From the NCBI RefSeq assembly GCF_024204665.1, contig NZ_CP100357.1, positions 1-64,000 on the forward strand: a stretch of DNA of 64,000 nucleotides, read 5' to 3'. The notes below the pieces were generated by a model that did no database searches, was not told where the DNA came from, and saw only the letters and a program-made list of their open reading frames with translations. A program made the position numbers and the translations under genes. Position 1 is the stretch's first letter, and each line of letters begins with the position of its first letter. Of the stretch, positions 32,369-42,141 are shown piece by piece. This DNA comes from Natronosalvus rutilus. GTDB lineage: Archaea; Halobacteriota; Halobacteria; Halobacteriales; Natrialbaceae.

Positions 32369-33373
32369 TTAACTTTCGAGTGAGGATTCAGTTATCGCTT
32401 CTGCGATATTAATCCCATTTTCGGCAGTTCGGTGTACCAGCTGTAATACCTTTCCATATTGGTACGCTTTCGGCTCTTTCCGGTCATACAGTTCTTGATC
32501 GATCTGGTTGACCGTCTCATGAACGGAGGAGAGTGTTTCGTGAGCCTGTTCAAGTTCGCCTGCCAGCGCCAGTTCGATGACAGACCGTGTATCGGCTCCG
32601 ATTGTTTCGAGCTGATCAGCAAATACCTGATCTGGCGAATCCGACTGTCGTGTCGTTTCCCTTGCGATCCCCTCAGCATGATCAGCGATCCGTTCGAGCT
32701 GCTGGGCGATACGATAATTACGAAACATGGACGGGCGATCCGTTCCGAGCCGGTCAATCTCGTGGACATCCTCGAGCCCACGATTGATTCCGTGTTTGAC
32801 AAACGAGAACAGCCGATCGACATCGTCGTCTCGATCGATTACCCGTCGCGCAAGGTCAGCATCATTCGTCACGAAGGCATCAATCGCATCCTCGTGCAAT
32901 TCTAGCGCGAGTTGCTGTGCCTGGGAAACTGTCTGTGGAAGCGATATCTCGCTACTGTCAAGCAGATTTACGATGGTTAATCGGTCATCAGTATCTGTCC
33001 GGATCGCAGCCCCAGTGAGCTGATTGACCGTTTGCTGGATCGACCGCCGGAGTTGTAGGTTGGTTTCATCGAGTCCGATCACGGTAATTCGATCACAGCC
33101 ACCTGTGTACGCCGCCTCGATACGCCGTGTTACTGCCTCTTCACTGAAAGCATCAGCGTCAACGGCCACCGTTCGATCTTGCGTTGACACTGGTTCGGTC
33201 GCGGCGACCAGTCGATCCTCGTGTGGATAGAGTGACATGGACATCCCGGGCTCGAGGCCCTGTTCGAGTGCCCACTCTTTCGGAAGGGAAATGACGAACG
33301 TCGAGTTCCCGGCGAACTGTACCTTTCGTTCGATCGGATCGAACGAGCTAGTCGACAGCTGATTCCAACTCAT
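32369..33373 (-). CDS. AbrB-PhoU phosphate-response regulator (operon 1)
   Basis: This 334-residue protein has an N-terminal SpoVT/AbrB swapped-hairpin DNA-binding domain (residues 15-58; FAGNSTFVISLPKEWALEQG) fused to PhoU-type helical bundles. The second bundle contains [20 protein letters not shown], the metal-coordinating E-x-x-x-D-H motif of PhoU. In haloarchaea such fusions lie beside pst genes and are thought to adjust phosphate uptake. It is 124 bp downstream of pstB1 on the same strand. Two further paralogues are at 42142 and 49350. Confidence 0.88.
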   Translation of the reverse strand: MSWNQLSTSSFDPIERKVQFAGNSTFVISLPKEWALEQGLEPGMSMSLYPHEDRLVAATEPVSTQDRTVAVDADAFSEEAVTRRIEAAYTGGCDRITVIGLDETNLQLRRSIQQTVNQLTGAAIRTDTDDRLTIVNLLDSSEISLPQTVSQAQQLALELHEDAIDAFVTNDADLARRVIDRDDDVDRLFSFVKHGINRGLEDVHEIDRLGTDRPSMFRNYRIAQQLERIADHAEGIARETTRQSDSPDQVFADQLETIGADTRSVIELALAGELEQAHETLSSVHETVNQIDQELYDRKEPKAYQYGKVLQLVHRTAENGINIAEAITESSLES

Positions 33374-33497
33374 GTGTGGGTCAGTCTGTTTGTTTTAATC
33401 ATGTGCACTGCTCGAGCCACAGCAGGCGACGCCGATCAGTGTGAAGATACCATTGCGCAGATGCACCATCGAAAGGGATTGTGGTCCCCCAATATCA

Positions 33498-34424
33498 CTA
33501 CCCGAATTTTCCGGTGATGTAGTCTTCAACGCGATCGTGTTCGGGGTTTTCGAAGATCTTGGAAGTGTCGTCGTACTCGACGAGCTTTCCCCCGGTGAGG
33601 AAGACAGCAGTTTTATCCGAAATTCTCGCAGCCTGTTGCATATTATGGGTGACGATCACGACCGTATACTCCTCGGCGAGGTCGTCGATGAGATCCTCAA
33701 TTTTCGAAGTTGCGACCGGATCCAGCGCCGAGGCCGGTTCGTCCATCAGGAGGACTTCTGGGTCAGTGGCGATTGCGCGGGCGATACAGAGGCGCTGTTG
33801 CTGGCCGCCTGAGAGTTCGAGTGCCGACTTGTCGAGCTGATCTGCTACTTCGTCCCACAACGCCGCGTTCTTCAATGCACGCTCGACGGCAGCATCGAGG
33901 TCAACCTCATCAGCAAGACCCTGGACACGAAGACCGTAGGCAACGTTATCGTAGATCGATTTTGGGAACGGGTTTGGCTTCTGAAATACCATCCCAATCT
34001 TGCGGCGCAGGGCAACAGGATCCACATTCTCGTCATAGACGTTTTTGCCCTGGAATTCGACCTCGCCCTCAACCCGAGCAAGGTCAATGAGATCGTTCAT
34101 TCGATTGATCGACCGCAAGAACGTCGATTTACCACACCCCGAGGGACCGATCAGCGCTGTGACCCGTTTTTCCTGAATGGTCATTTCGACGCTCTGGAGT
34201 GCCTGCTCGTCGCCATAATAGACATCAAGGTCGTGAGTCTCGATAATTGGCACAGTATCATTTGTAGATTGACCATGATCAGCTGTCCCAATCGATGACT
34301 TGAGTAGTGAGTCGCTTTCGACGGTCGTGTAGGTTGACTCAGCCGTATCCTGCTTGGCATTCTCGTTGCTCTCAGGCTGCGATTCGGTACTGGTATCGGT
34401 GTTGGATGTGGTATTGTGGCTCAT
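33498..34424 (-). CDS. pstB: Phosphate ABC transporter ATPase
   Basis: In this 308-residue protein, Walker [10 protein letters not shown], signature LSGGQQQR, Walker [13 protein letters not shown] and the switch His in [10 protein letters not shown] are all present. It powers the PstCA channel from the cytoplasmic side. The first 60 residues are a Ser/Thr/Glu-rich extension (typical PstB is about 250 residues). It follows pstA after 4 bp. A paralogue is at 43896-44768. Confidence 0.95.
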   Translation of the reverse strand: MSHNTTSNTDTSTESQPESNENAKQDTAESTYTTVESDSLLKSSIGTADHGQSTNDTVPIIETHDLDVYYGDEQALQSVEMTIQEKRVTALIGPSGCGKSTFLRSINRMNDLIDLARVEGEVEFQGKNVYDENVDPVALRRKIGMVFQKPNPFPKSIYDNVAYGLRVQGLADEVDLDAAVERALKNAALWDEVADQLDKSALELSGGQQQRLCIARAIATDPEVLLMDEPASALDPVATSKIEDLIDDLAEEYTVVIVTHNMQQAARISDKTAVFLTGGKLVEYDDTSKIFENPEHDRVEDYITGKFG

Positions 34425-34428
34425 TATC

Positions 34429-36147
34429 TTACTCTTGGCGCTGGTACTTGTTTCGCAGGACGATGGCGGTTCCGTTCAGCATCAACAGCACGACGAGAAG
34501 CGTGACGACTCCTGCCGCGAGGACGCCGTATCGGAAGTCGGCGTCGATCAGTCGCGACCAGGAGTAGATCTGTCGCGGCATCGCGCTGAACAGGCTGAAG
34601 AACGTGTCCGGCGGAACGCGAACGACCGCTGCGGCTCCGATCATCAGCAGCGGAGCAGTCTCGCCGATCGCACGGCCGAGCGCGAGGATCGTTCCCGTCA
34701 GGATACCGGGCATCGCCCTGGGGAGTACGACATTGCGAACGGTCTGCCACTTCGTGGCACCCATGCCGTACGAGGCCTGGCGCATTGAGTCCGGCACGCC
34801 GCGGATCGCCTCCTGTGCAGAGACGATGACGATCGGCAGGATCAGCAACGCAATCGTCAATCCACCAACGACGACGATCCCAGCCTGCATTCCGATTCCA
34901 CGGACGAACAATGCGAGCCCGAGCACACCATAGACGACTGACGGAACGCCAGCGAGGTTCGCAATGTTGATCTCGATGAGTTCCACGACCGAACTAAGGT
35001 GTCCCTGACTCGGGGCGTACTCCTCGAGATAGACTGCGGCGCCGACGCCAATTGGGAACGCCGCCACGGAGACGACGATTAGCATCATCACTGAACCAAC
35101 AAGTGCAGGGTAGATCCCCGCCTCCCGCGGCGTCGTGTTGTGACCGCTCATCAGGAAACTCCAGTCGAGCCAGAGGTTCGGTCCGGCAAAGCCGAGCGTC
35201 TCGACGACGGCGAACGCGAGCGCCGCCCCGAAGGCAATGACGACCGGGAACGCCAGTCCAGTAACACCCTCGCGCCGCCGGAAGACGGATTCAACATACA
35301 GTCCAACCGGAATGCCGACGACGGTTGTCATGACGACCCATGCGGTGGTCGGGAGGCCAACTAGCGGCGCGGCAATGAGGCCGAGGCCGGCAACGGCGAC
35401 GGTCGCCCCGCCGGCGATGGCCGCGTCGCGGTCACATTCCCGGACGCGTCGGATATGCCAGGCGGCTGCCGCGGCGATCGGAATCGTGAACGCCAGCAGG
35501 AGAGACAATGGCGGGATCGGCAGGGCAGGTTGTGCGAGGATTAATCCTCGAAGGCTCGGAACGAGGGAGGGTACCGAAACCGAGAGGGTAAACAATTCCT
35601 GTCCGAGCAGCGGTGTCTGGATCGAACGGTCCACGCTGAATCCTGGCACGCCAATAATTGCAAGGACCGGTACAAGCACGGCAATTGCGGCTCGTTCGAG
35701 GGCGGTAGCCGAGTTGCTCCGTACTCGACGGTGGAGCGCAACAACCGCGTACGCAATGGCGGCAGCTACAACAAATGCGAGCCACTCGTGGGCGGTGATG
35801 ATGTCTCTGAAGACGATGAGGACACCGCCGGCGAGGAGCGTCGTCACGATGGGCAACCCGAACGCAGTGTACGCGACCTCGCCTGCTCTGGTATCGCGCC
35901 GATAATAGTATACCGCGAGAGCAGCCGCAGGAAGAACGGTTGCTCCACCAACCGTGAGGAGCCAGCCTGTATCAGCCGAGGCCGGTCGGATGGCGTCGTT
36001 GAACACGTACAACAGGAACACGAACACGAGCCCAAGGGCCAGCAGCGTTGCACCGAGACAGGATAGCTTGAACAGGGTCCCTCGGAGCTGGCTAACTTGG
36101 CCGTCAGCCCCGAACCAGTGTCCGGTTCCGTCGTCAGTAGTTGCCAT
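34429..36147 (-). CDS. pstA: Phosphate ABC transporter permease PstA
   Basis: The 572-residue protein is about twice the usual PstA length. The first 280 residues hold extra hydrophobic segments (for example [20 protein letters not shown], then [12 protein letters not shown]). The BPD_transp_1 core starts near residue 350 ([20 protein letters not shown]) and contains the EAA-type loop, [20 protein letters not shown], that contacts PstB. The long N-terminus is usual for haloarchaeal PstA. Together with PstC it forms the membrane pore for phosphate. Confidence 0.93.
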   Translation of the reverse strand: MATTDDGTGHWFGADGQVSQLRGTLFKLSCLGATLLALGLVFVFLLYVFNDAIRPASADTGWLLTVGGATVLPAAALAVYYYRRDTRAGEVAYTAFGLPIVTTLLAGGVLIVFRDIITAHEWLAFVVAAAIAYAVVALHRRVRSNSATALERAAIAVLVPVLAIIGVPGFSVDRSIQTPLLGQELFTLSVSVPSLVPSLRGLILAQPALPIPPLSLLLAFTIPIAAAAAWHIRRVRECDRDAAIAGGATVAVAGLGLIAAPLVGLPTTAWVVMTTVVGIPVGLYVESVFRRREGVTGLAFPVVIAFGAALAFAVVETLGFAGPNLWLDWSFLMSGHNTTPREAGIYPALVGSVMMLIVVSVAAFPIGVGAAVYLEEYAPSQGHLSSVVELIEINIANLAGVPSVVYGVLGLALFVRGIGMQAGIVVVGGLTIALLILPIVIVSAQEAIRGVPDSMRQASYGMGATKWQTVRNVVLPRAMPGILTGTILALGRAIGETAPLLMIGAAAVVRVPPDTFFSLFSAMPRQIYSWSRLIDADFRYGVLAAGVVTLLVVLLMLNGTAIVLRNKYQRQE

Positions 36148-36202
36148 CAGTTGTTCACCTCTATGGCGGTCATTGATCCTGTGGCGGTCAATTGAGCGAA
36201 CT

Positions 36203-37138
36203 TCATTGGTACTCCTCCCGGTAGCGTGCGGCGATTCGGTTACTCAACAGGTTCATAGCGAACGTGATGAAAAACAGCGTCAATCCGATCGCGAACATCG
36301 AGTAGAACTCCGGCGTTCCACCGGTCGCGTCGCTCGTGACGGCGTGGACCATCGCGGCGGTCATCGTCTGACCAGAGCTGAAGAGGTTCGCGAAGGGGTT
36401 CGTTACGTCCAGCATTCGCGCCTGCATTCCGCCGGCCATCACGACGATCATCGTCTCGCCGATCGCTCGCGAGAGCGCGAGGATGTACGAGGAGAGGATA
36501 CCAGAGACTGCAGCCGGAATGACGACACCAGTCGAGACTTCAAACTTCGTTGCACCAAGCCCATATCCGGCTTCTCGCAGGGAGTCAGGGACTGCACTCA
36601 TAGCGTCCTCGCTGATCGAAGAGACCATTGGAATAATCATGATCCCGACCATGATCGACGCGCTCAGCAGATTGAACAGGCTCAACTCGAGCCCAGCTGT
36701 GCGTAGCCACGGCGTCAGGTACACTAATGCAAGATAACCGTAGACAACTGTCGGGATCCCTGCGAGGATCTCAAGGGCCGGCTTTAGCACCGATCGCGCC
36801 CGGTCACTAGCGTACTCACTCAGATAGACTGCAGCCGCGGTTCCGATCGGGATAGCGACCAGCGCCGAGATAACCGTGACGATCAGCGTTGCAGTCACCA
36901 GCGGCAGGACGCCGAACGTGTCTCGGCTCGATTCCCACTCTGTTCCGGTGAGAAAGGCGACAACGTTGACCTGACGGAAAAACGTGATCGCGTCCACCGC
37001 CAGCGTTACGACGATACTGCCGGTGACGATAACCGTCAGTGCAGCACAACCGAACAGCAGCCAGTGGTACAGCCGTTCTTTGGCTATTCGTCCATCAACT
37101 GACCCGGTAAGGTCAGCAGCTATTGAATCAGTACTCAT
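36203..37138 (-). CDS. pstC: Phosphate ABC transporter permease PstC
   Basis: The 311-residue permease has an N-terminal hydrophobic anchor (LFGCAALTVIVTGSIVVTLA), the transport core (ATLIVTVISALVAIPIGTAA, then ILAGIPTVVYGYLALVYLTP) and the coupling loop EAGYGLGATKFEVSTGVVIP. It lies 46 bp after pstS and 55 bp before pstA. Paralogue at 46550-47515. Confidence 0.95.
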   Translation of the reverse strand: MSTDSIAADLTGSVDGRIAKERLYHWLLFGCAALTVIVTGSIVVTLAVDAITFFRQVNVVAFLTGTEWESSRDTFGVLPLVTATLIVTVISALVAIPIGTAAAVYLSEYASDRARSVLKPALEILAGIPTVVYGYLALVYLTPWLRTAGLELSLFNLLSASIMVGIMIIPMVSSISEDAMSAVPDSLREAGYGLGATKFEVSTGVVIPAAVSGILSSYILALSRAIGETMIVVMAGGMQARMLDVTNPFANLFSSGQTMTAAMVHAVTSDATGGTPEFYSMFAIGLTLFFITFAMNLLSNRIAARYREEYQ

Positions 37139-37184
37139 TGAAATTTGACACCGAGGTTACCAATTGTATTCGCGACTAACGCTG

Positions 37185-38174
37185 CTAGTTCCCTGCCGCG
37201 TCCTCGAGTGTGCCCATGTTCTCGTCGACGATATCCTGGTTTGCTGGCACGTATCCGATTTCGTCGGCGATCCAGTCGGCCGACGAGTTCTCGATGTAAA
37301 ACTCCATGAATGCGTAGACCTCTTCTTTTTCAAGTGCCTCCTCGGACGGATAGACGAACAGGGGACGAGCCAGCGGATACGTTCCCTCTTTCGCCGCATC
37401 TAGGCTCGGTTCAGCGCACTCGTCGTCGTTGGACTCTTTGACCTCGAGTGCCTTTACGCGGTCCTCGTTCTCGGCGTAGTAAGCGTAGCCAAAGTAGCCG
37501 ATTGCGTATTGGTCGTCCTCAATCCCTTCGACGATGATGTTGTCGTCTTCCGTCGGCTCGTAGTCGGTCCGGTGGCTCTCACCATCGAGGACGTTCTCGG
37601 AGAACCAGTCGAACGTTCCTGAAGTTGTATCAGGGCCATAGAGTACGAACTCCTCGTCGGGCCAGTCCTCGTTGATGTCTTGCCAGGTTTCGGCACCGCC
37701 TTCCTGCCAGATTTGTGCCATCTCATCGAAGGATAGACAGTCGACCCAATCGTTTTCCGGGCTAACTGCCATCGTTACCGCGTCACCGGCGATCTGCATC
37801 TCGACTGGCGTGACATCGTTCTCTGCACAGTGGTCTTCTTCTTCAGGCTTGATCAGCCTTGATGCACCGTTGATGTCCGCATCGCCGGGGCAGAAGTGGT
37901 TCTCGAAGCCGCCGCCGCTTCCCGTCGAGTCGACGGTGACATTGACGCCTTGATTCTCCTCCATGAATCGCTGGGCCATCACGTCCGAAATTGGGAATAC
38001 CGTACTCGATCCTTTGACAATGACTTCACCAGAGAGACCATTACCGCCTTCGCCGTTTCCACTGTTCGTTTCGGAACAACCCGCTATCACAGCCGCCCCT
38101 ACGGAACCGGCTGCGCCGAGGAACTTCCGTCGGGAAACTGTACTCCCTAAACGCCCAGACTGGCTGTCTACCAT
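37185..38174 (-). CDS. pstS: Phosphate-binding lipoprotein PstS (operon 1)
   Basis: In this 329-residue protein a twin-arginine signal, SRRKFLGAAGSVGAAVIAGC, ends in a lipobox Cys, so the protein is Tat-exported and lipid-anchored. Phosphate-contact motifs are KGSSTVFPISD, the glycine-rich DSTGSGGGFE, NGASR and TTSGTFDWF. It delivers phosphate to PstCA and begins the pstSCAB operon. The ATG at 38174 or the one directly before it may serve as start. Paralogue at 47546-48619. Confidence 0.94.
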   Translation of the reverse strand: MVDSQSGRLGSTVSRRKFLGAAGSVGAAVIAGCSETNSGNGEGGNGLSGEVIVKGSSTVFPISDVMAQRFMEENQGVNVTVDSTGSGGGFENHFCPGDADINGASRLIKPEEEDHCAENDVTPVEMQIAGDAVTMAVSPENDWVDCLSFDEMAQIWQEGGAETWQDINEDWPDEEFVLYGPDTTSGTFDWFSENVLDGESHRTDYEPTEDDNIIVEGIEDDQYAIGYFGYAYYAENEDRVKALEVKESNDDECAEPSLDAAKEGTYPLARPLFVYPSEEALEKEEVYAFMEFYIENSSADWIADEIGYVPANQDIVDENMGTLEDAAGN

Positions 38175-38198
38175 CACGTGGACGAGAGAGTTGACTAC

Positions 38199-38235
38199 CT
38201 AAATACGGTGCTAATTGCTATATATGCCATATATG
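38199..38235 (-). promoter_or_regulatory. pstS1 promoter region
   Basis: On the minus strand, CCGTATTTAGG (38199-38209) lies about 25-35 bp before the start and can serve as TATA box. Just upstream are two direct half-repeats in GCTATATATGCCATATATG. The block GCTATATATGC (38217-38227) also occurs upstream of phoX at 52989-52999, though at a different distance. Confidence 0.45.
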
Positions 38236-38906
38236 AGTGTCCCATATCGGGGCATACTACTATATAGGTCTCTATACCCCTGTTGGGTAGCTGTCTCATC
38301 TTACAACATGCTAATGTGGTGCTATTGAAATCCCCAGAGAAATACAAATTCGCCCGATAATTTGGCTGAATGCAGCCCTTCCCAAAGTCGCGGCTACTCC
38401 GGTTTTTTGAGTAAGTGGTGCACTTGGTTCGGCGAGTGACAGCTCGCTCCTCCTCAAAATTCTCGAAACGATGGTACACCAGTACATCGTCTTACTTTGT
38501 CTCAAGATACGGAAGAGTACGACGTACCGGATGCTTCTTGACGAACGAAGAGCGTGTCATAGAACTCTTCTCGTACCCTTCGAAGTGACCGAATAGATAC
38601 AGACGAAGGCGTTACCAGAGCAGTTACCCACCTCTCGAATAGACGTCAGAAACGGCCTGCTGAATATAGAGGATAAGTGCAGCACGACAACATCGTTTAT
38701 TACACAGCTATTCAAGTAAATTATCCTATCTACACATACGAACTGATTTCCGAGAGTCTCTCAGAGAGATACTGTTCGATCGCTCAGGTAGGATACATGC
38801 TATGGATTCGGACCGCCCGAAGGCTGGTTAGTCGAGGATACTGATTGATCCGTAGAGTCAGTCGGCGACGAGCTCAGTGTACGATTGACTCCACAGTTCA
38901 AGTCGA
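38236..38906. other. Non-coding region with an IS-end fragment
   Basis: The stretch 38655-38715 (GGCCTGCTGAATATAGAGGA, then AAGTGCAGCACGACAACATC) is similar to 63101-63150 and less so to 53942-53985, and appears to be an insertion-element end. The rest has scattered stops in all frames and no recognisable gene. Confidence 0.5.
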
Positions 38907-39950
38907 TCATCCGGAGATTGCCGTCTTAATAATCCTTGGAACTCGGTTATAGATTGTGGAGACTGTGTGCGTTTTCGTTGATGCCCAACGGATGTGGAAT
39001 AGCGATCTCGGTTTCGGATTGAACTTCATCTTGTATTCGTAGACACCATCTGCCATCGCACCGAGGAAATCGAATCGTTCGAGACCTTGTTTGATTCCGT
39101 TCTGCATCGCCACCCAGTCAAGCGCATCGTTTATCGGTAACTCAATACCACCAGCAGTGCCACCGATCCACGTGTACATTGTATCTCCTTCTACAATGTT
39201 GAGCGTACCCCCCACGAAATTGTTGTTCACGTAGCATACGTAGGGTTGGACAACTGACGATCCGAGCGAGTCGTATAGATTGAGAATAATCTCTGCCGGA
39301 ACCTTCTGAAGAAGCCCTTTCTCCTGATATCGGGAGTTTGACTGCGTGATGAGACGTTTTACGTCTTCTCTGTTACCGATGTGAATATCTAATTCCGAAT
39401 TCTGGTAAGCCCTGATGTTTCGACGTGCATCGTTGGTGAACGAACGAAGTAATTCCTCCTCGCTACGTCCAAGGTTGATTATGTATGTGAAATTGGGTGA
39501 GATCGTAAAGTCGTAATCGTGCCAACGGAACGGTCGAACGTCGCCATATCGATCGCCGCAAAGAACACTGATCAAGTCTGGTTTTATCTCGGCATCTATC
39601 CAACTGAGACACTGTTCAATAAATCGCCGGTTATCTTTTTGCTTTCGCTGCTGGCTACACCGTTCGAAGTTGAGTCGAAGCGGACCGAGGTGAATTGGAG
39701 TGGACCCAAATACGTTCGGTGGCGATCGGACAGCCGTTATCGGGCCGACAACTGACTTGAATACTGGAAAGAGACCGATCGGTTCTTCACCCTTGTATCC
39801 GACGAGTGTGTGGAGTTTCGCGTCACTCTGTGCTGCCAGCACGTCAAGCGCTGCGTATCTGTGAAAGGGTGACCGATACGGAGATCGTTCCACGTATGTA
39901 TCCCATTGCTCGCACTCATCTTCCGCTATTTCAACGACCTCGACACCCAT
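38907..39950 (-). CDS. FemAB/GNAT-type acyltransferase
   Basis: This 347-residue protein has two tandem GNAT-like halves as in the FemAB family. YTYIINLGRS-like sequence and SFTNDARRNIRAYQNSELDI mark the first half's core. The second has VVQPYVCYVNNNFVGGTLNI and the acyl-binding area WIGGTAGGIELPINDALDWV, with FDFLGAMADGVYEYKMKFNP near the end. Related enzymes add amino acids or acyl groups to cell-envelope sugars or exopolysaccharide. It lies with the methyltransferase at 40354 in a stretch of lower GC between the two pst operons, suggesting a separate origin. Confidence 0.78.
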   Translation of the reverse strand: MGVEVVEIAEDECEQWDTYVERSPYRSPFHRYAALDVLAAQSDAKLHTLVGYKGEEPIGLFPVFKSVVGPITAVRSPPNVFGSTPIHLGPLRLNFERCSQQRKQKDNRRFIEQCLSWIDAEIKPDLISVLCGDRYGDVRPFRWHDYDFTISPNFTYIINLGRSEEELLRSFTNDARRNIRAYQNSELDIHIGNREDVKRLITQSNSRYQEKGLLQKVPAEIILNLYDSLGSSVVQPYVCYVNNNFVGGTLNIVEGDTMYTWIGGTAGGIELPINDALDWVAMQNGIKQGLERFDFLGAMADGVYEYKMKFNPKPRSLFHIRWASTKTHTVSTIYNRVPRIIKTAISG

Positions 39951-40353
39951 ACATTGGTGACCACCAACACGACTTATAGTCCTATCTCACCTGTTGAATA
40001 CTATCTTTCTTAAGAGCGTATGGTTTGCCGTGTGTAATCGCATCATCTATCCCTGTGTGCCGTCGCAATTGGTTGCTTTTTCTTTAGGTTCTCGCTGGCT
40101 TTGTTCACTCGAGTTGCTCGCTTCGCTCACGGCTACTGATGACGCTCAACGCTTTACCCTTATTGAGCGACACAGACTCTCGTAAGATTCCTCTCACCTC
40201 GTACGACATCCGGCTCTCTATTCAGCAGACGAGATCAGTCCTGGCGAATTGTTGGTAAGAACTGCCTGCTGAAAATAGAGGTTGACTTCGTCAAACTGGC
40301 TCTGTCAGTACGTGTTCGGCCCACGACTGACTGATCGACAGAATTTCCACCGT
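39951..40353. other. Intergenic with IS-like debris
   Basis: 40250-40285 contains AACTGCCTGCTGAAAATAGAGG, related to the repeat at 38655. CACTCGAGTTGCTCGCTTCG at 40109-40128 resembles the palindromic element at 30848. No gene is seen. Confidence 0.35.
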
Positions 40354-41103
40354 TCAGATATTTGTGCCCTCGTGATGTCCTATATGTTTAATTTTACGGG
40401 CAACATAGTACTGTACTTCTTCAAAAAACCGAAGCATTGACTCCCGTTTCCCACTAATGTGTTCGGTTTTGAATCCGTACCGGTGAAGGTCCAAAAGATT
40501 ACGTGGTTGTGTCCCGAAATATGTTCTCAAATTCCATTCGTCTGGATCTTTTTTGTATACTCTGAATATTCGCTTGTAATTCTCATTTCTCACATAAAAT
40601 CGGAACAGATGGCTGGGTTTTCTACGGAGCAGCGCTGGGATCACATGCAGACTATTTCCAGTGCCAAAAATAAGACGCCCACCTTTTTTCAGAACTCGGT
40701 TTAGTTCTCGAAGTGATTGAAGCCGCTGCTCTCTCGGATAGAGATAGTCGATATTCATGTATGAAAAAAGAATGAAATCGAACGATTCGTCCGGGAACGG
40801 GAGATCGGCAGCGTCACCGACACGGAAGTCGAGTTCAGGGAATAATAAATTCGCTTTCGAAATCATCTCCTCACTAATATCAATGCCGACGACATCGTAA
40901 CCCATCTTCGCGAGGGGCTTCGTTGTCCGACCGGCACCACAGGCGACATCAAGAACTCGCGCAGAACGAGGTTGAAAGTATCGCTTCACAAGCCTTTCTT
41001 CCACATCGTAGAAACCGAGTTCGTTTAGGTCCTCATATTTATTCAGAGCCTCATCGGACGAGTATGCACGTTTGACTTCGGTCGGCTCATTTCTCTTTGT
41101 CAT
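40354..41103 (-). CDS. Class I SAM-dependent methyltransferase
   Basis: In this 249-residue protein, motif I is VLDVACGAGRTTKPLA (near residue 50), the acidic ribose-binding position is in VVGIDISEEMI, motif II is DLPFPDESFDFILFSYMNID and motif III LKKGGRLIFG. This is the methyltransf_11/25 fold. The C-terminal part (TYFGTQPRNLLDLHRYGFKT) would select substrate, which is unknown. Proximity to the FemAB-like gene suggests envelope glycan or lipid modification. Start chosen at the second of two Met codons. Confidence 0.85.
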   Translation of the reverse strand: MTKRNEPTEVKRAYSSDEALNKYEDLNELGFYDVEERLVKRYFQPRSARVLDVACGAGRTTKPLAKMGYDVVGIDISEEMISKANLLFPELDFRVGDAADLPFPDESFDFILFSYMNIDYLYPREQRLQSLRELNRVLKKGGRLIFGTGNSLHVIPALLRRKPSHLFRFYVRNENYKRIFRVYKKDPDEWNLRTYFGTQPRNLLDLHRYGFKTEHISGKRESMLRFFEEVQYYVARKIKHIGHHEGTNI

Positions 41104-41227
41104 CATAGACTTCGCCTCCCATTCCAGGCCATATAAATAGCTTCCCGATGCTGCTGATGATGTTAATTAATTCCAGTTGCTGCCCGCTGTTTGTCATAGC
41201 CGGACTGCCGTACAGATTGAGTAAAGC

Positions 41228-41261
41228 CTTGTACGACATTCGCGCTCTGTATCTTGCACGG
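41228..41261. repeat. 34-bp repeat, copy 1
   Basis: The sequence beginning CTTGTACGACATTCGCGCT is repeated at 41659-41692 with 2 mismatches in 34 bases. The copies flank the zinc-ribbon microgene at 41484 in direct orientation, as might be left by an insertion event. Confidence 0.6.
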
Positions 41262-41483
41262 GTGTTCGAACCACTCATTTTCTGTCAGGAGTGGCGTGAC
41301 CGTTCAATGGATGGGTTCAGCACGTCAGACTGGTTCTGGAAAGTGGCTTTGGCTGAGTTCGCTACTCAATACTCGAAATTCCCTGCCCGTTCATGATGTC
41401 GTGAATGTTGGCTAACACTAATTAGGGGGTCTGTAGTACTTTCAGTTATATTGATGGGAAAAACCAGAAATGTAGTCATCGCT

Positions 41484-41609
41484 ATGTGTACTCGGTGCGG
41501 AAAAGTGCATTCAGGCAAACGGCTGGTTGATGGACCCATTAAACTCTCTGGAAGAAGTGGCTGTACCTGTGGAGGATCGGGTTTCAAGGCGATTGAAAGC
41601 CTAGAGTGA
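41484..41609 (+). CDS. Zinc-ribbon microprotein (41 aa)
   Basis: The product reads MCTRCGKVHSG, then SGRSGCTCGGSGFKAIESLE. The two Cys pairs (CTRC and CTC) can form a zinc site. TTATAT at 41445-41450 fits a promoter for the ATG at 41484; an in-frame ATG at 41454 is too close to that box. Similar CxxC/CxC microproteins are frequent in haloarchaea, but I cannot assign a role. Direct repeats flank the gene. Confidence 0.55.
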   Translation: MCTRCGKVHSGKRLVDGPIKLSGRSGCTCGGSGFKAIESLE

Positions 41610-41658
41610 CCAGTCCCGCCACTGTATTGAACAATCACTACTTCCCAACTGGGCCGGT

Positions 41659-41692
41659 CTTGTACTACATTCGCGCTGTGTATCTTGCACGG
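41659..41692. repeat. 34-bp repeat, copy 2
   Basis: Direct repeat of 41228-41261 with 2 mismatches, sharing the end GTATCTTGCACGG. Confidence 0.6.
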
Positions 41693-42141
41693 CAGCGGGA
41701 ACATATATTGGAACTGATAGAATATTCAGCGGAAAGCACGCACGCTCTATCTAACAGCTGGTTCGTTGACGGCCAGGGTGAAAACAATCCTGTGGGGACA
41801 ATTCTATGACATGCTCGCTATATAGGTGGTCGAGCTGAGTGGCTATTTCGCGCACCTACATAACGGCTATTTCAGCGGGAAAGTCATCGAGGCAATAGGA
41901 TTTCAACAGAGATAACTATTCCATCTATACAGATGAGCAACGAGAAGACGCACTCTAAGTCCAGGATCTGAGTCGGTTCGATTGGTGCCGAAAGAAAGGT
42001 ACGTCTCGACTTGATTCTCGAATGCCGTGACGGAATCGGTATGTTGGAAATCGTTTCGGAGAGCGATCCTAAGCTGATACGCTTTGCATAGATAGCGCAT
42101 TCGGCAGGACTCAACCCTGTTGGCGTAGTCTGAGCCGGCTG
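41693..42141. other. Intergenic, no gene recognised
   Basis: Only short open frames without coding character are seen. GCTATATAGGTGG at 41816-41828 and TTTGCATAGATAGCGC at about 42081-42096 are isolated A/T-rich spots. Confidence 0.3.
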
